Source: Gammaproteobacteria bacterium
GTDB taxonomy: Bacteria; Pseudomonadota; Gammaproteobacteria; Eutrophobiales; Eutrophobiaceae
NCBI GenBank assembly: GCA_004297165.1
Contig: SCUJ01000011.1
Coordinates: forward strand, 62,001-126,000
Length of the DNA stretch: 64,000 bases
Direction: 5' to 3'
Shown: piece after piece, positions 46,265 through 54,883 of the stretch
Position numbering within the stretch: the first letter of the stretch is position 1
Layout of the letters: each line of letters begins with the position of its first letter
The notes under the pieces: model-generated
What the model saw: the letters and a program-made list of their open reading frames with translations, nothing else
Told to the model about the DNA's origin: nothing
Databases searched by the model: none
Position numbers and translations under genes: made by a program

Positions 46265-46355
46265 TATATTTGGTTATCTCACCGCGCGCGCACCACACGG
46301 TTCACTTCAGGGGGCGTAAATAATAACGGGGTTCAGGTGAAGATAAAAGTGACAG

Positions 46356-47153
46356 TTAGAAAAACACAAATTCGAAGCTGACCGCGGCGGCAGTCGCGCC
46401 CATGAGTTCGAGAACGACATGTACGGGCTGGCGCGGAGTCATCCCGGCGTTGACATCGATACTCGCGTCCAGATACTCCCGCGGCTGGAAATCGCGATAG
46501 GCAATCCGTTGTCCGTTGGTATCGAACAACAACAAGCGAACCCCGGGGAAGGGCTGTGTCTCCGCGGCCTCGTTGCTCAATGTGACATTGACCAGCAGGG
46601 CATCGTCGTACCGGGGATGGTCCCGCACATCCCGGTTGACGAGCTTGATCGCGGCGAGGTCGCGCTGCCGGTGGACCGTGCAATTCAGCCGCTCGCATAG
46701 CGCCGTAAGCCTGGGAATCAACCCCGGAAAATGGGCCACCAGAGAATCGCGGTGGAACCATGCGTATTGACCGCCGAAAAGAAGCAGCAACAGACAGGCG
46801 CCCAGAAGCCAGAGAATGCGCGAGGCGCCGCCGCGCGGCAGTGGCGTTTCCGCAAGCAATATCTCCGGGAGATCGAATTCTGGCTCAGGTATGACTCTTA
46901 CGTCCACCGGGGCCTCTATCTGGATCTCCGGGGGGGACGGAGGTTGAATCTCCGGTGGCGGCAAAGATTCGGGGCTTTCCTTCTCTACACTGACCAGTTC
47001 CGCGAGCCGGCCGGCCAATGGCCTATCCCGCAATCGCGGCAGCGCATTGAACTGCGTGCCGCAAAAACCGCAGATGACCTGTCCGCCCGCCGCGGTGAGT
47101 TGCGTGACGGTGATGTGAAACTGTCCTTGGCAGGCCGGACAATCGGTAAACAT
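46356..47153 (-). CDS. Zinc-ribbon membrane protein with DUF3426-like domain
   Basis: The 265-aa protein starts with a zinc ribbon of two CxxC knuckles (CPAC and CGFC, residues 5-32, MJ0042 type). A Pro/Glu-rich linker, one membrane helix at about 117-135 (ILWLLGACLLLLLFGGQYAW) and an Ig-like C-terminal domain follow (VNVTLSNEAAETQPFPGVRL). Genes of this type commonly lie between prmA and dusB in gamma- and betaproteobacteria. The function is unknown; the layout suggests a cytoplasmic sensor joined to a periplasmic domain. Confidence 0.85.
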   Translation of the reverse strand: MFTDCPACQGQFHITVTQLTAAGGQVICGFCGTQFNALPRLRDRPLAGRLAELVSVEKESPESLPPPEIQPPSPPEIQIEAPVDVRVIPEPEFDLPEILLAETPLPRGGASRILWLLGACLLLLLFGGQYAWFHRDSLVAHFPGLIPRLTALCERLNCTVHRQRDLAAIKLVNRDVRDHPRYDDALLVNVTLSNEAAETQPFPGVRLLLFDTNGQRIAYRDFQPREYLDASIDVNAGMTPRQPVHVVLELMGATAAAVSFEFVFF

Positions 47154-47216
47154 GACTAGAGGTCCGCGTGGAATCGACCTCTATTCAACGGGATCGATCC
47201 TCCGGAGTCAATTCCT

Positions 47217-48110
47217 TCAACGAGATTGTGGATCGAGGCGGATCCCGTGCAGCAAGGCCCATTCGTCCTTATACACAGGATCGCCGAATGCGAAGTCCCG
47301 CGCATAAGCCGCCAGACACGCCTCGATCTGCACCGCGAGGATCCCCGAGAGCAGCAGTTGTCCCCGCGCCTTGACATAACCGCCGATCCGCGGGGCAAGC
47401 TCCAGCAGCGGATTGAGCAGGATGTTCGCCATCACCAGGTCCGCCGGCGGCAATTGCAACTCATCCGACAGACCGGCGATCACCGTGGTCTCCAGGCCAT
47501 TGCGCAGGGCGTTTTCGCGGGTTGCCTTGACGGCCTGTGCGTCGATATCCACGGCCAGGACCTGTTCAGCCCCGAGGCGCGCCGCCGCGAGCGCGAGAAT
47601 GCCAGAACCGCAACCGTAATCGATCACCGTGTATCCGGAACAGTCACGCGCGGCGAGCCATTCCAGACAGAGCGCGGTAGTCTGATGCGTGCCAGTGCCA
47701 AACGCGAGTCCGGGATCCAGCACCAGGGAACAGGGATGTCCGGGGTCCGGCGGCATCCAGCTCGGCGTCACCAGCAGGCGTCCGGCAAATTGCAAGGGGG
47801 TTATCCCTTCCTTGTGCGCTTCAATCCAATCCTGATCCGGCAACAATTCGATCCGGTGTCCGTGAATGTTTTCGGTGCCGACCCGGTTGCGCAGGCAGGC
47901 GAGCAGGATGTCCATATCCGTCTCCTGCGGTAGCAAGGCGGACACGGCGGTATTCCGCCAATAGAGGGTGGAATTCTCCGGCCCGTCAAAGAGCGGTTCG
48001 GCGGATTCCGGATGCAGGCTTACAGCTATCGCAGAAAATGACTCGAGCAGTTCCGTCAGCGGCGCGACCTGTGCCGCGCCGGTTTGAATCGTAAGTCTCA
48101 GCCAGGTCAT
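47217..48110 (-). CDS. prmA: Ribosomal protein L11 methyltransferase
   Basis: The 297-aa enzyme trimethylates ribosomal protein L11. The N-terminal substrate-binding domain leads to the SAM site VIDYGCGSGILALAAARLGA, and the catalytic loop VMANILLNPLLELAP is present. It follows accC by 36 bases in the conserved acc-prmA order. Confidence 0.95.
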   Translation of the reverse strand: MTWLRLTIQTGAAQVAPLTELLESFSAIAVSLHPESAEPLFDGPENSTLYWRNTAVSALLPQETDMDILLACLRNRVGTENIHGHRIELLPDQDWIEAHKEGITPLQFAGRLLVTPSWMPPDPGHPCSLVLDPGLAFGTGTHQTTALCLEWLAARDCSGYTVIDYGCGSGILALAAARLGAEQVLAVDIDAQAVKATRENALRNGLETTVIAGLSDELQLPPADLVMANILLNPLLELAPRIGGYVKARGQLLLSGILAVQIEACLAAYARDFAFGDPVYKDEWALLHGIRLDPQSR

Positions 48111-48146
48111 AACCCGTCTCGGGAGGCAGCCATTTAGAGATCGGTT

Positions 48147-49490
48147 CTACTTGAGACCCAGTTTGTTTTCCAGATAATGGATATCCGTGCCACCGGCCTT
48201 GAAGGCGGCATCCTTGACCAGGCGTTGATGCAAGGGGATGTTCGTCTTGATGCCCTCGACGATAATCTCGGAGAGGGCCATGGACATCCGCCGGAGGGCC
48301 AGTTCCCGGTTTTCGGCATGGGCAATCAATTTGCCCACCATGGAATCGTAATAGGGCGGCACGCGATAACCCTGATAGATATGGGTGTCCACCCGGATCC
48401 CCGGCCCGCCCGGGGGATGATAATGCTCGATGACGCCGGGCGAGGGCATGAAGGTCTCTGGATCCTCGGCGTTGATCCGGCATTCGATGGCGTGGCCATG
48501 ATGGGTGATATTCCGCTGATGGATGGACAGCTTCTCGCCGGCCGCGATCCGCAACTGTTCCCGGACGATATCGATCCCGGTGACCATCTCCGTTACCGGG
48601 TGCTCCACCTGGATCCGGGTGTTCATTTCGATGAAATAAAATTCGCCGTCTTCATAGAGAAATTCGAAGGTGCCCGCGCCCCGGTACCCGATCTCCCGGC
48701 AGGCGGTCACGCACAACTCGCCGATCGCCTTGCGCTGCTTCTCGGTTATGCCTGGCGCCGGTGCCTCTTCCATGACCTTCTGATGCCGCCGTTGCATGGA
48801 ACAGTCGCGATCGCCGAGATAGACCGCATTACCCTTCTCGTCCGCTAGCACCTGGACCTCGATGTGCCGGGGATGTTCGAGGAATTTCTCCATGTAAATT
48901 GCGTCATCGCCGAAGGCCGCCGCGGCCTCCGCCCTGGTCAGCGACACCGCATTCTTGAGCGTCGCTTCGCTGTGCACGACGCGCATCCCGCGTCCGCCGC
49001 CGCCGGCTGCCGCCTTGATAAGCACCGGATAACCGATGGCCCGGGCGCTGCGCGCAACCTCCGGGAAGTTGTCGGGGCTCAGGCGGCCGGAACCTGGGAC
49101 GCAGGGAATGCCTGCCTTGCTCATCGTCTCGATCGCGGTGATCTTGTTTCCCATGAGGCGGATGGTCTCCGGCCTAGGGCCGATGAAAACGAAGCCGCTC
49201 TGTTCCACGCGCTCGGCGAAGTCGGCGTTTTCCGAGAGGAATCCGTAACCCGGATGGATGGCCACCGCATCGGTCACCTCGGCGGCGCTGATCACCGCCG
49301 GGATATTCAGATAACTGTCCGTGGATGCGGCGGGGCCGATGCAGACCGCCTCATCGGCCAGGAGGACGTGTTTCTGGTCGCGGTCCGCCTCGGAGAATAC
49401 GGCGACGGTGCGGATCCCCGCCTCATGGCAGGCCCTCAAGATCCGCAGGGCGATCTCCCCGCGGTTGGCGATGACTACCTTATCGAGCAT
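48147..49490 (-). CDS. accC: Biotin carboxylase subunit of acetyl-CoA carboxylase
   Basis: The 447-aa ATP-grasp enzyme carboxylates biotin on AccB, the first step of fatty acid synthesis. Seen are the start [18 protein letters not shown], the Gly-rich ATP loop [15 protein letters not shown] and the active site [18 protein letters not shown]. It is full length and lies 28 bases downstream of accB. Confidence 0.97.
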   Translation of the reverse strand: MLDKVVIANRGEIALRILRACHEAGIRTVAVFSEADRDQKHVLLADEAVCIGPAASTDSYLNIPAVISAAEVTDAVAIHPGYGFLSENADFAERVEQSGFVFIGPRPETIRLMGNKITAIETMSKAGIPCVPGSGRLSPDNFPEVARSARAIGYPVLIKAAAGGGGRGMRVVHSEATLKNAVSLTRAEAAAAFGDDAIYMEKFLEHPRHIEVQVLADEKGNAVYLGDRDCSMQRRHQKVMEEAPAPGITEKQRKAIGELCVTACREIGYRGAGTFEFLYEDGEFYFIEMNTRIQVEHPVTEMVTGIDIVREQLRIAAGEKLSIHQRNITHHGHAIECRINAEDPETFMPSPGVIEHYHPPGGPGIRVDTHIYQGYRVPPYYDSMVGKLIAHAENRELALRRMSMALSEIIVEGIKTNIPLHQRLVKDAAFKAGGTDIHYLENKLGLK

Positions 49491-49518
49491 GGGGGCGGGA
49501 GCGGCGGAACCTGCGCCT

Positions 49519-49992
49519 TCACTCCTCCCGGATGATGAACAGCGGTTGCCCGTATTCCACGGGATTGCCGTTTTCCGCCATGATGCGGGTGATGACGCCG
49601 GTGGCGTCCGACTCCACCTGATTCATGATCTTCATCGCCTCGATGACACACAGGATATCGCCCTTCGCGACCTTCTGGCCCTGTTCCACGAACGGTGGTT
49701 TCCCCGGCGACGATGCCTCGTAAAAGATGCCGACCATGGGCGATTTCACCACATGTCCGGCGCTCGCTTGCTCGATACTTCCGCCATTGTTTCCCGCGGC
49801 GGGTTGCGCCGCTCCTGGCGTGGTTTGTGCGGAGGGGGACACATGGGTCACCGTCTGAACGGCGCCGGCAGCCGATGACACGGTGCTGTGCCGGCTCACC
49901 CGCACGGATTCCTCGCCTTCGTGGATCTCGATTTCGGCGATGTTGGATTCCTCCAGCATCTCGATGAGTTTTTTTACCTTGCGTATATCCAT
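49519..49992 (-). CDS. accB: Biotin carboxyl carrier protein
   Basis: The 157-aa carrier has an N-terminal helix ([21 protein letters not shown]), an Ala/Pro/Thr-rich flexible linker and a biotinyl domain with the modified Lys in [13 protein letters not shown]. It pairs with AccC and is 7 bases after aroQ in the conserved aroQ-accB-accC operon. Confidence 0.97.
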   Translation of the reverse strand: MDIRKVKKLIEMLEESNIAEIEIHEGEESVRVSRHSTVSSAAGAVQTVTHVSPSAQTTPGAAQPAAGNNGGSIEQASAGHVVKSPMVGIFYEASSPGKPPFVEQGQKVAKGDILCVIEAMKIMNQVESDATGVITRIMAENGNPVEYGQPLFIIREE

Positions 49993-49999
49993 TGTGGAA

Positions 50000-50443
50000 T
50001 CATCCGTTTTGCAGTTGTTTCAGGATTGCTTGCAAAGCAAGCCGATAGCCTTCCGGCCCAAGCCCGCTGATCACGCCCTTGGCGATATCCGAGATATAGG
50101 AATGCCGGCGGAACTCTTCACGGGCGAAGATATTGGAAAGATGCACCTCGATGAAAGGGATGGCGACTCCCAATAACGCATCGCGCAGGGCGATGCTTGT
50201 ATGCGTCAGGGCCCCGGGATTGACGATGAGATAATCCACCTTGTCCTTGCCGGCCTGATGGATCCGTTCAATCAATTCATGTTCAGCATTACTCTGAAAG
50301 TGAGTGACCGCACACCCGGAATTGGCCACGGCATCTGTCAGGGACTGCATGATCTCTTCGAGCGTGGTGTTACCGTAGATCCCCGGCTCCCTGCGGCCGA
50401 GCAAATTCAGATTGGGACCGTTAAGGACTAAGATATTCGCCAC
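50000..50443 (-). CDS. aroQ: Type II 3-dehydroquinate dehydratase
   Basis: The 147-aa dodecameric shikimate-pathway enzyme starts [21 protein letters not shown] with the catalytic Tyr, and has the NPGALTHTS and EVHLSN loops. It is the first gene of the acc operon. A MITE-like repeat lies just upstream and may carry or separate its promoter. Confidence 0.97.
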   Translation of the reverse strand: MANILVLNGPNLNLLGRREPGIYGNTTLEEIMQSLTDAVANSGCAVTHFQSNAEHELIERIHQAGKDKVDYLIVNPGALTHTSIALRDALLGVAIPFIEVHLSNIFAREEFRRHSYISDIAKGVISGLGPEGYRLALQAILKQLQNG

Positions 50444-50456
50444 CGGATGTTCCCCC

Positions 50457-50603
50457 TAACAGGCTGTTGAAAAACTACTGCGCTAGGCATAACGGCGTTG
50501 CGCACGGTCTCGAAATCCTCATTTACTAGCGTGTAAACTGCGGTTTCTCGCCCGCCCGCGCCTGGTTCTGCCGTCGCTCGTGACGTTTTTCAGCAACCTG
50601 TTG
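50457..50603. repeat. MITE-like element with imperfect inverted ends
   Basis: The ~147-base element begins TAACAGGCTGTTGAAAAAC and ends GTTTTTCAGCAACCTGTTG, whose complement is nearly the same as the start. It has no ORF and fits between tlpA and aroQ. Inverted ends and small size suggest a miniature mobile or extragenic palindromic element; no second copy is in the window and no clear target duplication was seen. Confidence 0.6.
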
Positions 50604-50677
50604 ACCTGATATTTACGCGTGAATCGATGAAGATAGCGAACTTTAACAGCAATTAGCGTCAATTACACCTGGAATTA

Positions 50678-51277
50678 TTACTTCAAAAGGAGTTTTATCT
50701 CGGTCTCGACCAAGTCCATGTCGAGCTCTCCATGCCTGAGATAACTGATCCTGCCCTGTCGATCGAGGATCACGGTATAAGGAACCACCCCTGCGGTATC
50801 GCCGAAAGACTCGGCAATCTTTATCACTTCATCATCGCCCGTCAACACGGGGTAGTTCACGCCGTATTGCGCGATGAATCCGGCCACCTCACCCGGTTCC
50901 TGCAAGGCGATGCCGATGACCTGCAATCCAGCCTCCCCATATCGCCCCTGCAAATCGACCAGACCCGGTACTTCCCGGATACACGGCTCGCACCAGGTGG
51001 CCCAGAAGTTTATTACACGCACCCGGTCGGCCCATTCGCCAAGTTGTCGCGGACTGCCCGAGACATCCGGCAGGGTGAACTCACTCGCCTGTTTCCCCCT
51101 TAATTCCGCGAGTTGTGACCGATCCAGAAACCTCGGATCGGAGACGAGCAGCGCGTGAGAATCGGGTTGATTCAGCGCAGCCGTACGATTTCTGGTAGAT
51201 CGTTCGAAAAGATATCCGGCATAGCCTGCAAGCAGTAGAAGAAGAGTTACTCCGGCATAAAACCGAATACGACTCAC
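50678..51277 (-). CDS. TlpA-like periplasmic thiol-disulfide oxidoreductase
   Basis: The 199-aa protein has an N-terminal membrane anchor (VTLLLLLAGYAGYLF) and a periplasmic thioredoxin domain with active site WATWCEPC. The TlpA/ResA form suggests a reductase for periplasmic or cytochrome c thiols. It begins inside the dsbD stop by a 4-base overlap, so DsbD is its probable electron source. Confidence 0.92.
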   Translation of the reverse strand: MSRIRFYAGVTLLLLLAGYAGYLFERSTRNRTAALNQPDSHALLVSDPRFLDRSQLAELRGKQASEFTLPDVSGSPRQLGEWADRVRVINFWATWCEPCIREVPGLVDLQGRYGEAGLQVIGIALQEPGEVAGFIAQYGVNYPVLTGDDEVIKIAESFGDTAGVVPYTVILDRQGRISYLRHGELDMDLVETEIKLLLK

Positions 51278-53217
51278 AGACCGATGGCGCTGTTCACATG
51301 GGCAACGAATTCATCCGCTTCCTTGAACCCCACCAGCCGGTACGCCTTCAGTTCCAGCCCGTCGGCGCCGAAAAAGAGGATCGCGGGCGGCCCGAAGATG
51401 TTGAAATTCTGCATCAGTTCCTGATCGATATCGTCATTCGCGGTTACATCCGCTTGCAACAGAACGGCGTCCGTGAGCGCTTCATGCACCTCCGGCTTCG
51501 GGAAGGTGTAAGTCTCCATCTCGACACAGGCGACGCACCAGTCCGCATAGAAATCCAGCATGACCGGCTTGCCCTGCTGACTGGCCGCAGCGACCGCGGC
51601 ATTGAGATCGGCGAGGCTCTTGATGCGCTGGAATGGCAGTCCTTCCTTCTCGGCCGCGGCCTCGTTGCCGCCCCCGCCCAACGCCAATCCCGCCAGCGGT
51701 TTGAAGATACTGGTGCTGCCCGCGGATCCGCCCACGATGAGGATCGCGCCATAGACCAGCATGACCACGCCGACCCCTTTCCAGAGTTTGCGCCAGGTGG
51801 CGCCATCCGGCAGACGATCCAGAGCGCCCATATAGATGGCCGTAACTATCAGCAGCGCAGCCCAGAGATACAATTCCACCATGGGTGGAAGCACCCGGCT
51901 GACGAACCAGACGGCAACCGCGAGCATCAATACGCCGAAGACATACTTGACCATCTCCATCCAGGTCCCGGCGCGCGGCAGCAACGAACCCGCGGAGGCC
52001 CCGATGGCGAGCAACGGCACGCCCATGCCGATGCCGAGGGCGAATAAAGCAAGCCCCCCAAGCAACTTGTCGCCAGTCTGGCTGATATAGAGCAGGGCGC
52101 CGGCGAGCGGCGGCGCGACGCACGGCCCCACAATGATCGCGGAGAGCGCGCCCATGATGAAAACACCGATGAAACTGCCGCCCTTCTGGCTGTCGCTCAT
52201 GCTCGCCAGCTTGGTCTGCACCGCCGAGGGCAACTGGATCTCGTAGAACCCGAACATCGACAGGGCGAGGGCGACAAAGACCAGACTGAAGAAGGAGAGC
52301 AGCCACACATTCTGCGCGGCGGCCTGGATATTGAAGTTCAGCATCGCCGCGACCACCCCGGCCAGGGCATAGGTCAGGGCCATGGCGATGACGTAGATCA
52401 GGGAAAGGGTAAAGCCCTGCATCGTGGTGATCTGTTTGCCCTGCCCGATGATGATCCCGGAGAGGATGGGGATCATGGGGAACACGCAGGGAGTGAGCGA
52501 CAGCAACAAGCCGAAACCGAAGAAGGTGAGGATGTTGAGGAACATGCTGCCGGATTTGAGCTTCTCCGTGATGCTGTCCTGCTCGGACATCTGGAGTTCA
52601 GCCTCGCCGCTCCCCGCCGCGGATCCGGATGTCGCATCCGGCGTAACCGCCGTTTCTTCGGCCTGCGCCATGACCCCTTGTGCAGCAGCGTTCACTGCCG
52701 GGGCTGTGGCGGCGTCGGTTGCCGCGAGCACCAGAGACACCTGTTTCTTCTGTGGCGGGTAGCAGATGGAATTTTCCTTGCAGCCCTGATAACGGAACTT
52801 GATGGTGATCGGGGTTTCCGCGGTATTAGTACGTTGTACCGGGACATCAATTGCCGTTTCGTGATAGACAACCTCGATGCGCCCGAAGGAAGGGTCCTCC
52901 TTGACCTTGCCCTTGGGCAACTGGATGGCCGCGCTATCGATAGTCGCCTCGCCTTCCCCGATCTCGAATCGGAATTTGTCGGTATAGAGGTAATAACCTT
53001 CCGCGATGGTCCAGTGGAAATGGACAGTTCCGGGCCCGGTGGCCTCGGCCGTCCAGACGAAGGCCTTGTTGGGATGCAGCGGCTCATCTTCCGCTGCGGC
53101 GCCTTCGCTTACGATCTGCTCGATCCGCTCGGCGACGGGCCCGGTCTCCTGGGCGCCCGCCGGGACCTGGAACAGGCCCAGGCACATAACAATCAGATAC
53201 CAATACACACGTTTCAT
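51274..53217 (-). CDS. dsbD: Thiol:disulfide interchange protein DsbD
   Basis: The 647-aa protein carries electrons from cytoplasmic thioredoxin to the periplasm. After the signal peptide comes the alpha domain with the Cys pair CKENSIC, then eight membrane helices with redox Cys in LTPCVFPMIP and GPCVAPPLAG, and a C-terminal thioredoxin domain with WCVACVE. The start at 53217 (MKRVYWYLIVMCLGLF) begins the signal peptide; an ATG at 53229 adds four residues. Its partner TlpA-like gene is coupled downstream. Confidence 0.95.
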   Translation of the reverse strand: MKRVYWYLIVMCLGLFQVPAGAQETGPVAERIEQIVSEGAAAEDEPLHPNKAFVWTAEATGPGTVHFHWTIAEGYYLYTDKFRFEIGEGEATIDSAAIQLPKGKVKEDPSFGRIEVVYHETAIDVPVQRTNTAETPITIKFRYQGCKENSICYPPQKKQVSLVLAATDAATAPAVNAAAQGVMAQAEETAVTPDATSGSAAGSGEAELQMSEQDSITEKLKSGSMFLNILTFFGFGLLLSLTPCVFPMIPILSGIIIGQGKQITTMQGFTLSLIYVIAMALTYALAGVVAAMLNFNIQAAAQNVWLLSFFSLVFVALALSMFGFYEIQLPSAVQTKLASMSDSQKGGSFIGVFIMGALSAIIVGPCVAPPLAGALLYISQTGDKLLGGLALFALGIGMGVPLLAIGASAGSLLPRAGTWMEMVKYVFGVLMLAVAVWFVSRVLPPMVELYLWAALLIVTAIYMGALDRLPDGATWRKLWKGVGVVMLVYGAILIVGGSAGSTSIFKPLAGLALGGGGNEAAAEKEGLPFQRIKSLADLNAAVAAASQQGKPVMLDFYADWCVACVEMETYTFPKPEVHEALTDAVLLQADVTANDDIDQELMQNFNIFGPPAILFFGADGLELKAYRLVGFKEADEFVAHVNSAIGL

Positions 53218-53312
53218 GTTCACTACCATTCAGGTTCCGCTAAATAAAAAATCCGGTTGTCCACCGACACTATGTCAGCTTTGACCCGGAAGTCTGTCCA
53301 ACATCTCCAATG

Positions 53313-53645
53313 TTACTGGATGCCGGTGTTTTTTTCTATCCAGGTCAGATAGTTATCCAGTCCCGCCGCGAGCGGCAGGGCGATAATCTCGGGCAATTCG
53401 TAAGGATGTAGAGTGACCAGCCTGCTTTCGAGATCCCGATACCGCTTGGAGGTGGTTTTCAGCAGGAGCAGGCACTCGTCGGCGTGGTCCAGTTTACCCT
53501 GCCACTGGAAGACGGAATGGACCCCGGGCAGCACCGAGACACAGGCCGCGAGCCCCAGACGGACGACCTCAGCGGCGATGGTTCGCGCCCGCTCCGGATC
53601 CGGCAGGGTGGTCAGGACCAGCAGAAAATCTCCGGCTACCGTCAT
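53313..53645 (-). CDS. cutA: CutA divalent-cation tolerance protein
   Basis: The 110-aa trimeric ferredoxin-like protein has the family motifs LAACVSVLPGVHSVFQWQGK and LHPYELPEIIALPL. In E. coli CutA is linked to copper tolerance, though its exact role is unclear. It heads the cutA-dsbD-tlpA run in the same order as many relatives. Confidence 0.93.
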   Translation of the reverse strand: MTVAGDFLLVLTTLPDPERARTIAAEVVRLGLAACVSVLPGVHSVFQWQGKLDHADECLLLLKTTSKRYRDLESRLVTLHPYELPEIIALPLAAGLDNYLTWIEKNTGIQ

Positions 53646-53811
53646 CGCTCCAACTCCACGATTGAAAATGCTATTCTCTCGCGGGCATGAATTCTAAGCC
53701 AATCACAGGTAATATCCAGCGTACAACACGGTGCGGGCGTCTGATCCTCAATTATTTCATGGTTAAACGGGGCGGCGCCCACGCTACAACTTGCCGGCAC
53801 GCGAGCGGCGT

Positions 53812-54090
53812 ATGATCGAAACGATGCCCGAGAAGCTGGCGCTGGTGGCGGCGATCACCCTGCTAATCAACATCCCGTTCGGCTACTGGCGCGAGGGATT
53901 GCGAAAGTTTTCGCTCAAATGGATGATCGCCGTGCATGCCGCCGTGCCCTTCGTGATCGCCGCGCGAATGCTCGCGGGCATTCACTGGCGGATCCTGCCG
54001 ATCGCCTTCCTGGTCTTCTGCTATTTCCTGGGCCAGTTCAGCGGGGCGCGACTGCGGCGCTGTCTCAGACCACCGGAGGTAATTCCTTAG
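53812..54090 (+). CDS. Small integral membrane protein, unknown function
   Basis: The 92-aa protein has three hydrophobic segments (LALVAAITLLINIPFGYW, WMIAVHAAVPFVIAARML and LPIAFLVFCYFLGQF) with conserved-looking Arg and Trp residues between them. I do not recognise the family. The start is chosen at 53812; in-frame ATGs at 53791 and 53824 are possible. It converges on the cytochrome c gene with a 25-base gap. Confidence 0.65.
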   Translation: MIETMPEKLALVAAITLLINIPFGYWREGLRKFSLKWMIAVHAAVPFVIAARMLAGIHWRILPIAFLVFCYFLGQFSGARLRRCLRPPEVIP

Positions 54091-54115
54091 TGACGCTGCT
54101 CAGTCACCAGAGCGG

Positions 54116-54883
54116 TTATGGTATCTGGGCTCTCAGGTATTCCAGTATCTCCTCCAGTTCCGTATCGTTGTAGACCCGCGTGAAATCGGAGTGCCTCCAA
54201 CGGCTGCCGGGCTTTATCTCTACAGTGGCAGTCTCGACATTGCGCCGTACCGGCGGCGTGGAAGTGAGATCATAAAACAGCGAACGCACCGCGCCCTGAT
54301 TCAGCACGAGACCCGGCATGCGTTCCTTGCCGATGCGCACCGTGGCGACCTTCGCGGTCTTCAGCCGTTTGAGATCCCGGGTGGACGCGGGCACGGTGAC
54401 GATGGGATCGGCGACCGGCACGCCGCTGCCCGCGATTTCATGGCAGGTGGCACAGCGATTGAAGCCCCGGAGTGGATCGTGCAGGAGGGTCTTGCCCCGC
54501 TCCGCCGCTGGCGAGAGCGTGACCGGGGGCTTTGTAGCCACCACGATGCCGTTCGCCGCGATGCCGTTGAGCGAGGCGACATAGGCAATCACCGCCTGCA
54601 ACTCCTCGGCCGGGAGGGTCGTCGCGAATCCCAGCATGCGCGTCTCGTGCAGACCGAAGCTCACGGTGCGGGTGATGTAATCCAGGTCGAATCCCCGTGC
54701 GGTGAGGCGCGCCCCGCCGCCGCCCGCGCCGCCGTCCGGCGTGTGGCAATAACCTGTCGCGCAGGTGTTGAGGTAAACACGCTTGCCGGTGGCGAGGATC
54801 TCATCCTGGGCCTCTGCCTGGCTGGTCAATAACGAAGTCAGCAAGCAAGAGGCGATGGCAACGCCGCGAAACAGATTCTTCAT
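54116..54883 (-). CDS. Periplasmic dihaem cytochrome c
   Basis: The 255-aa secreted protein has a signal peptide (ASCLLTSLLTSQAEA) and two haem sites. The first is CATGYCH, a CX4CH spacing that is uncommon; the second is the standard CATCH near residue 144. Axial Met candidates are in ETRMLGF and GKERMPGLVL. It starts inside the stop of the PQQ dehydrogenase by 4 bases, with GGAGG upstream, so it is almost certainly the electron acceptor of that enzyme. Confidence 0.88.
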   Translation of the reverse strand: MKNLFRGVAIASCLLTSLLTSQAEAQDEILATGKRVYLNTCATGYCHTPDGGAGGGGARLTARGFDLDYITRTVSFGLHETRMLGFATTLPAEELQAVIAYVASLNGIAANGIVVATKPPVTLSPAAERGKTLLHDPLRGFNRCATCHEIAGSGVPVADPIVTVPASTRDLKRLKTAKVATVRIGKERMPGLVLNQGAVRSLFYDLTSTPPVRRNVETATVEIKPGSRWRHSDFTRVYNDTELEEILEYLRAQIP

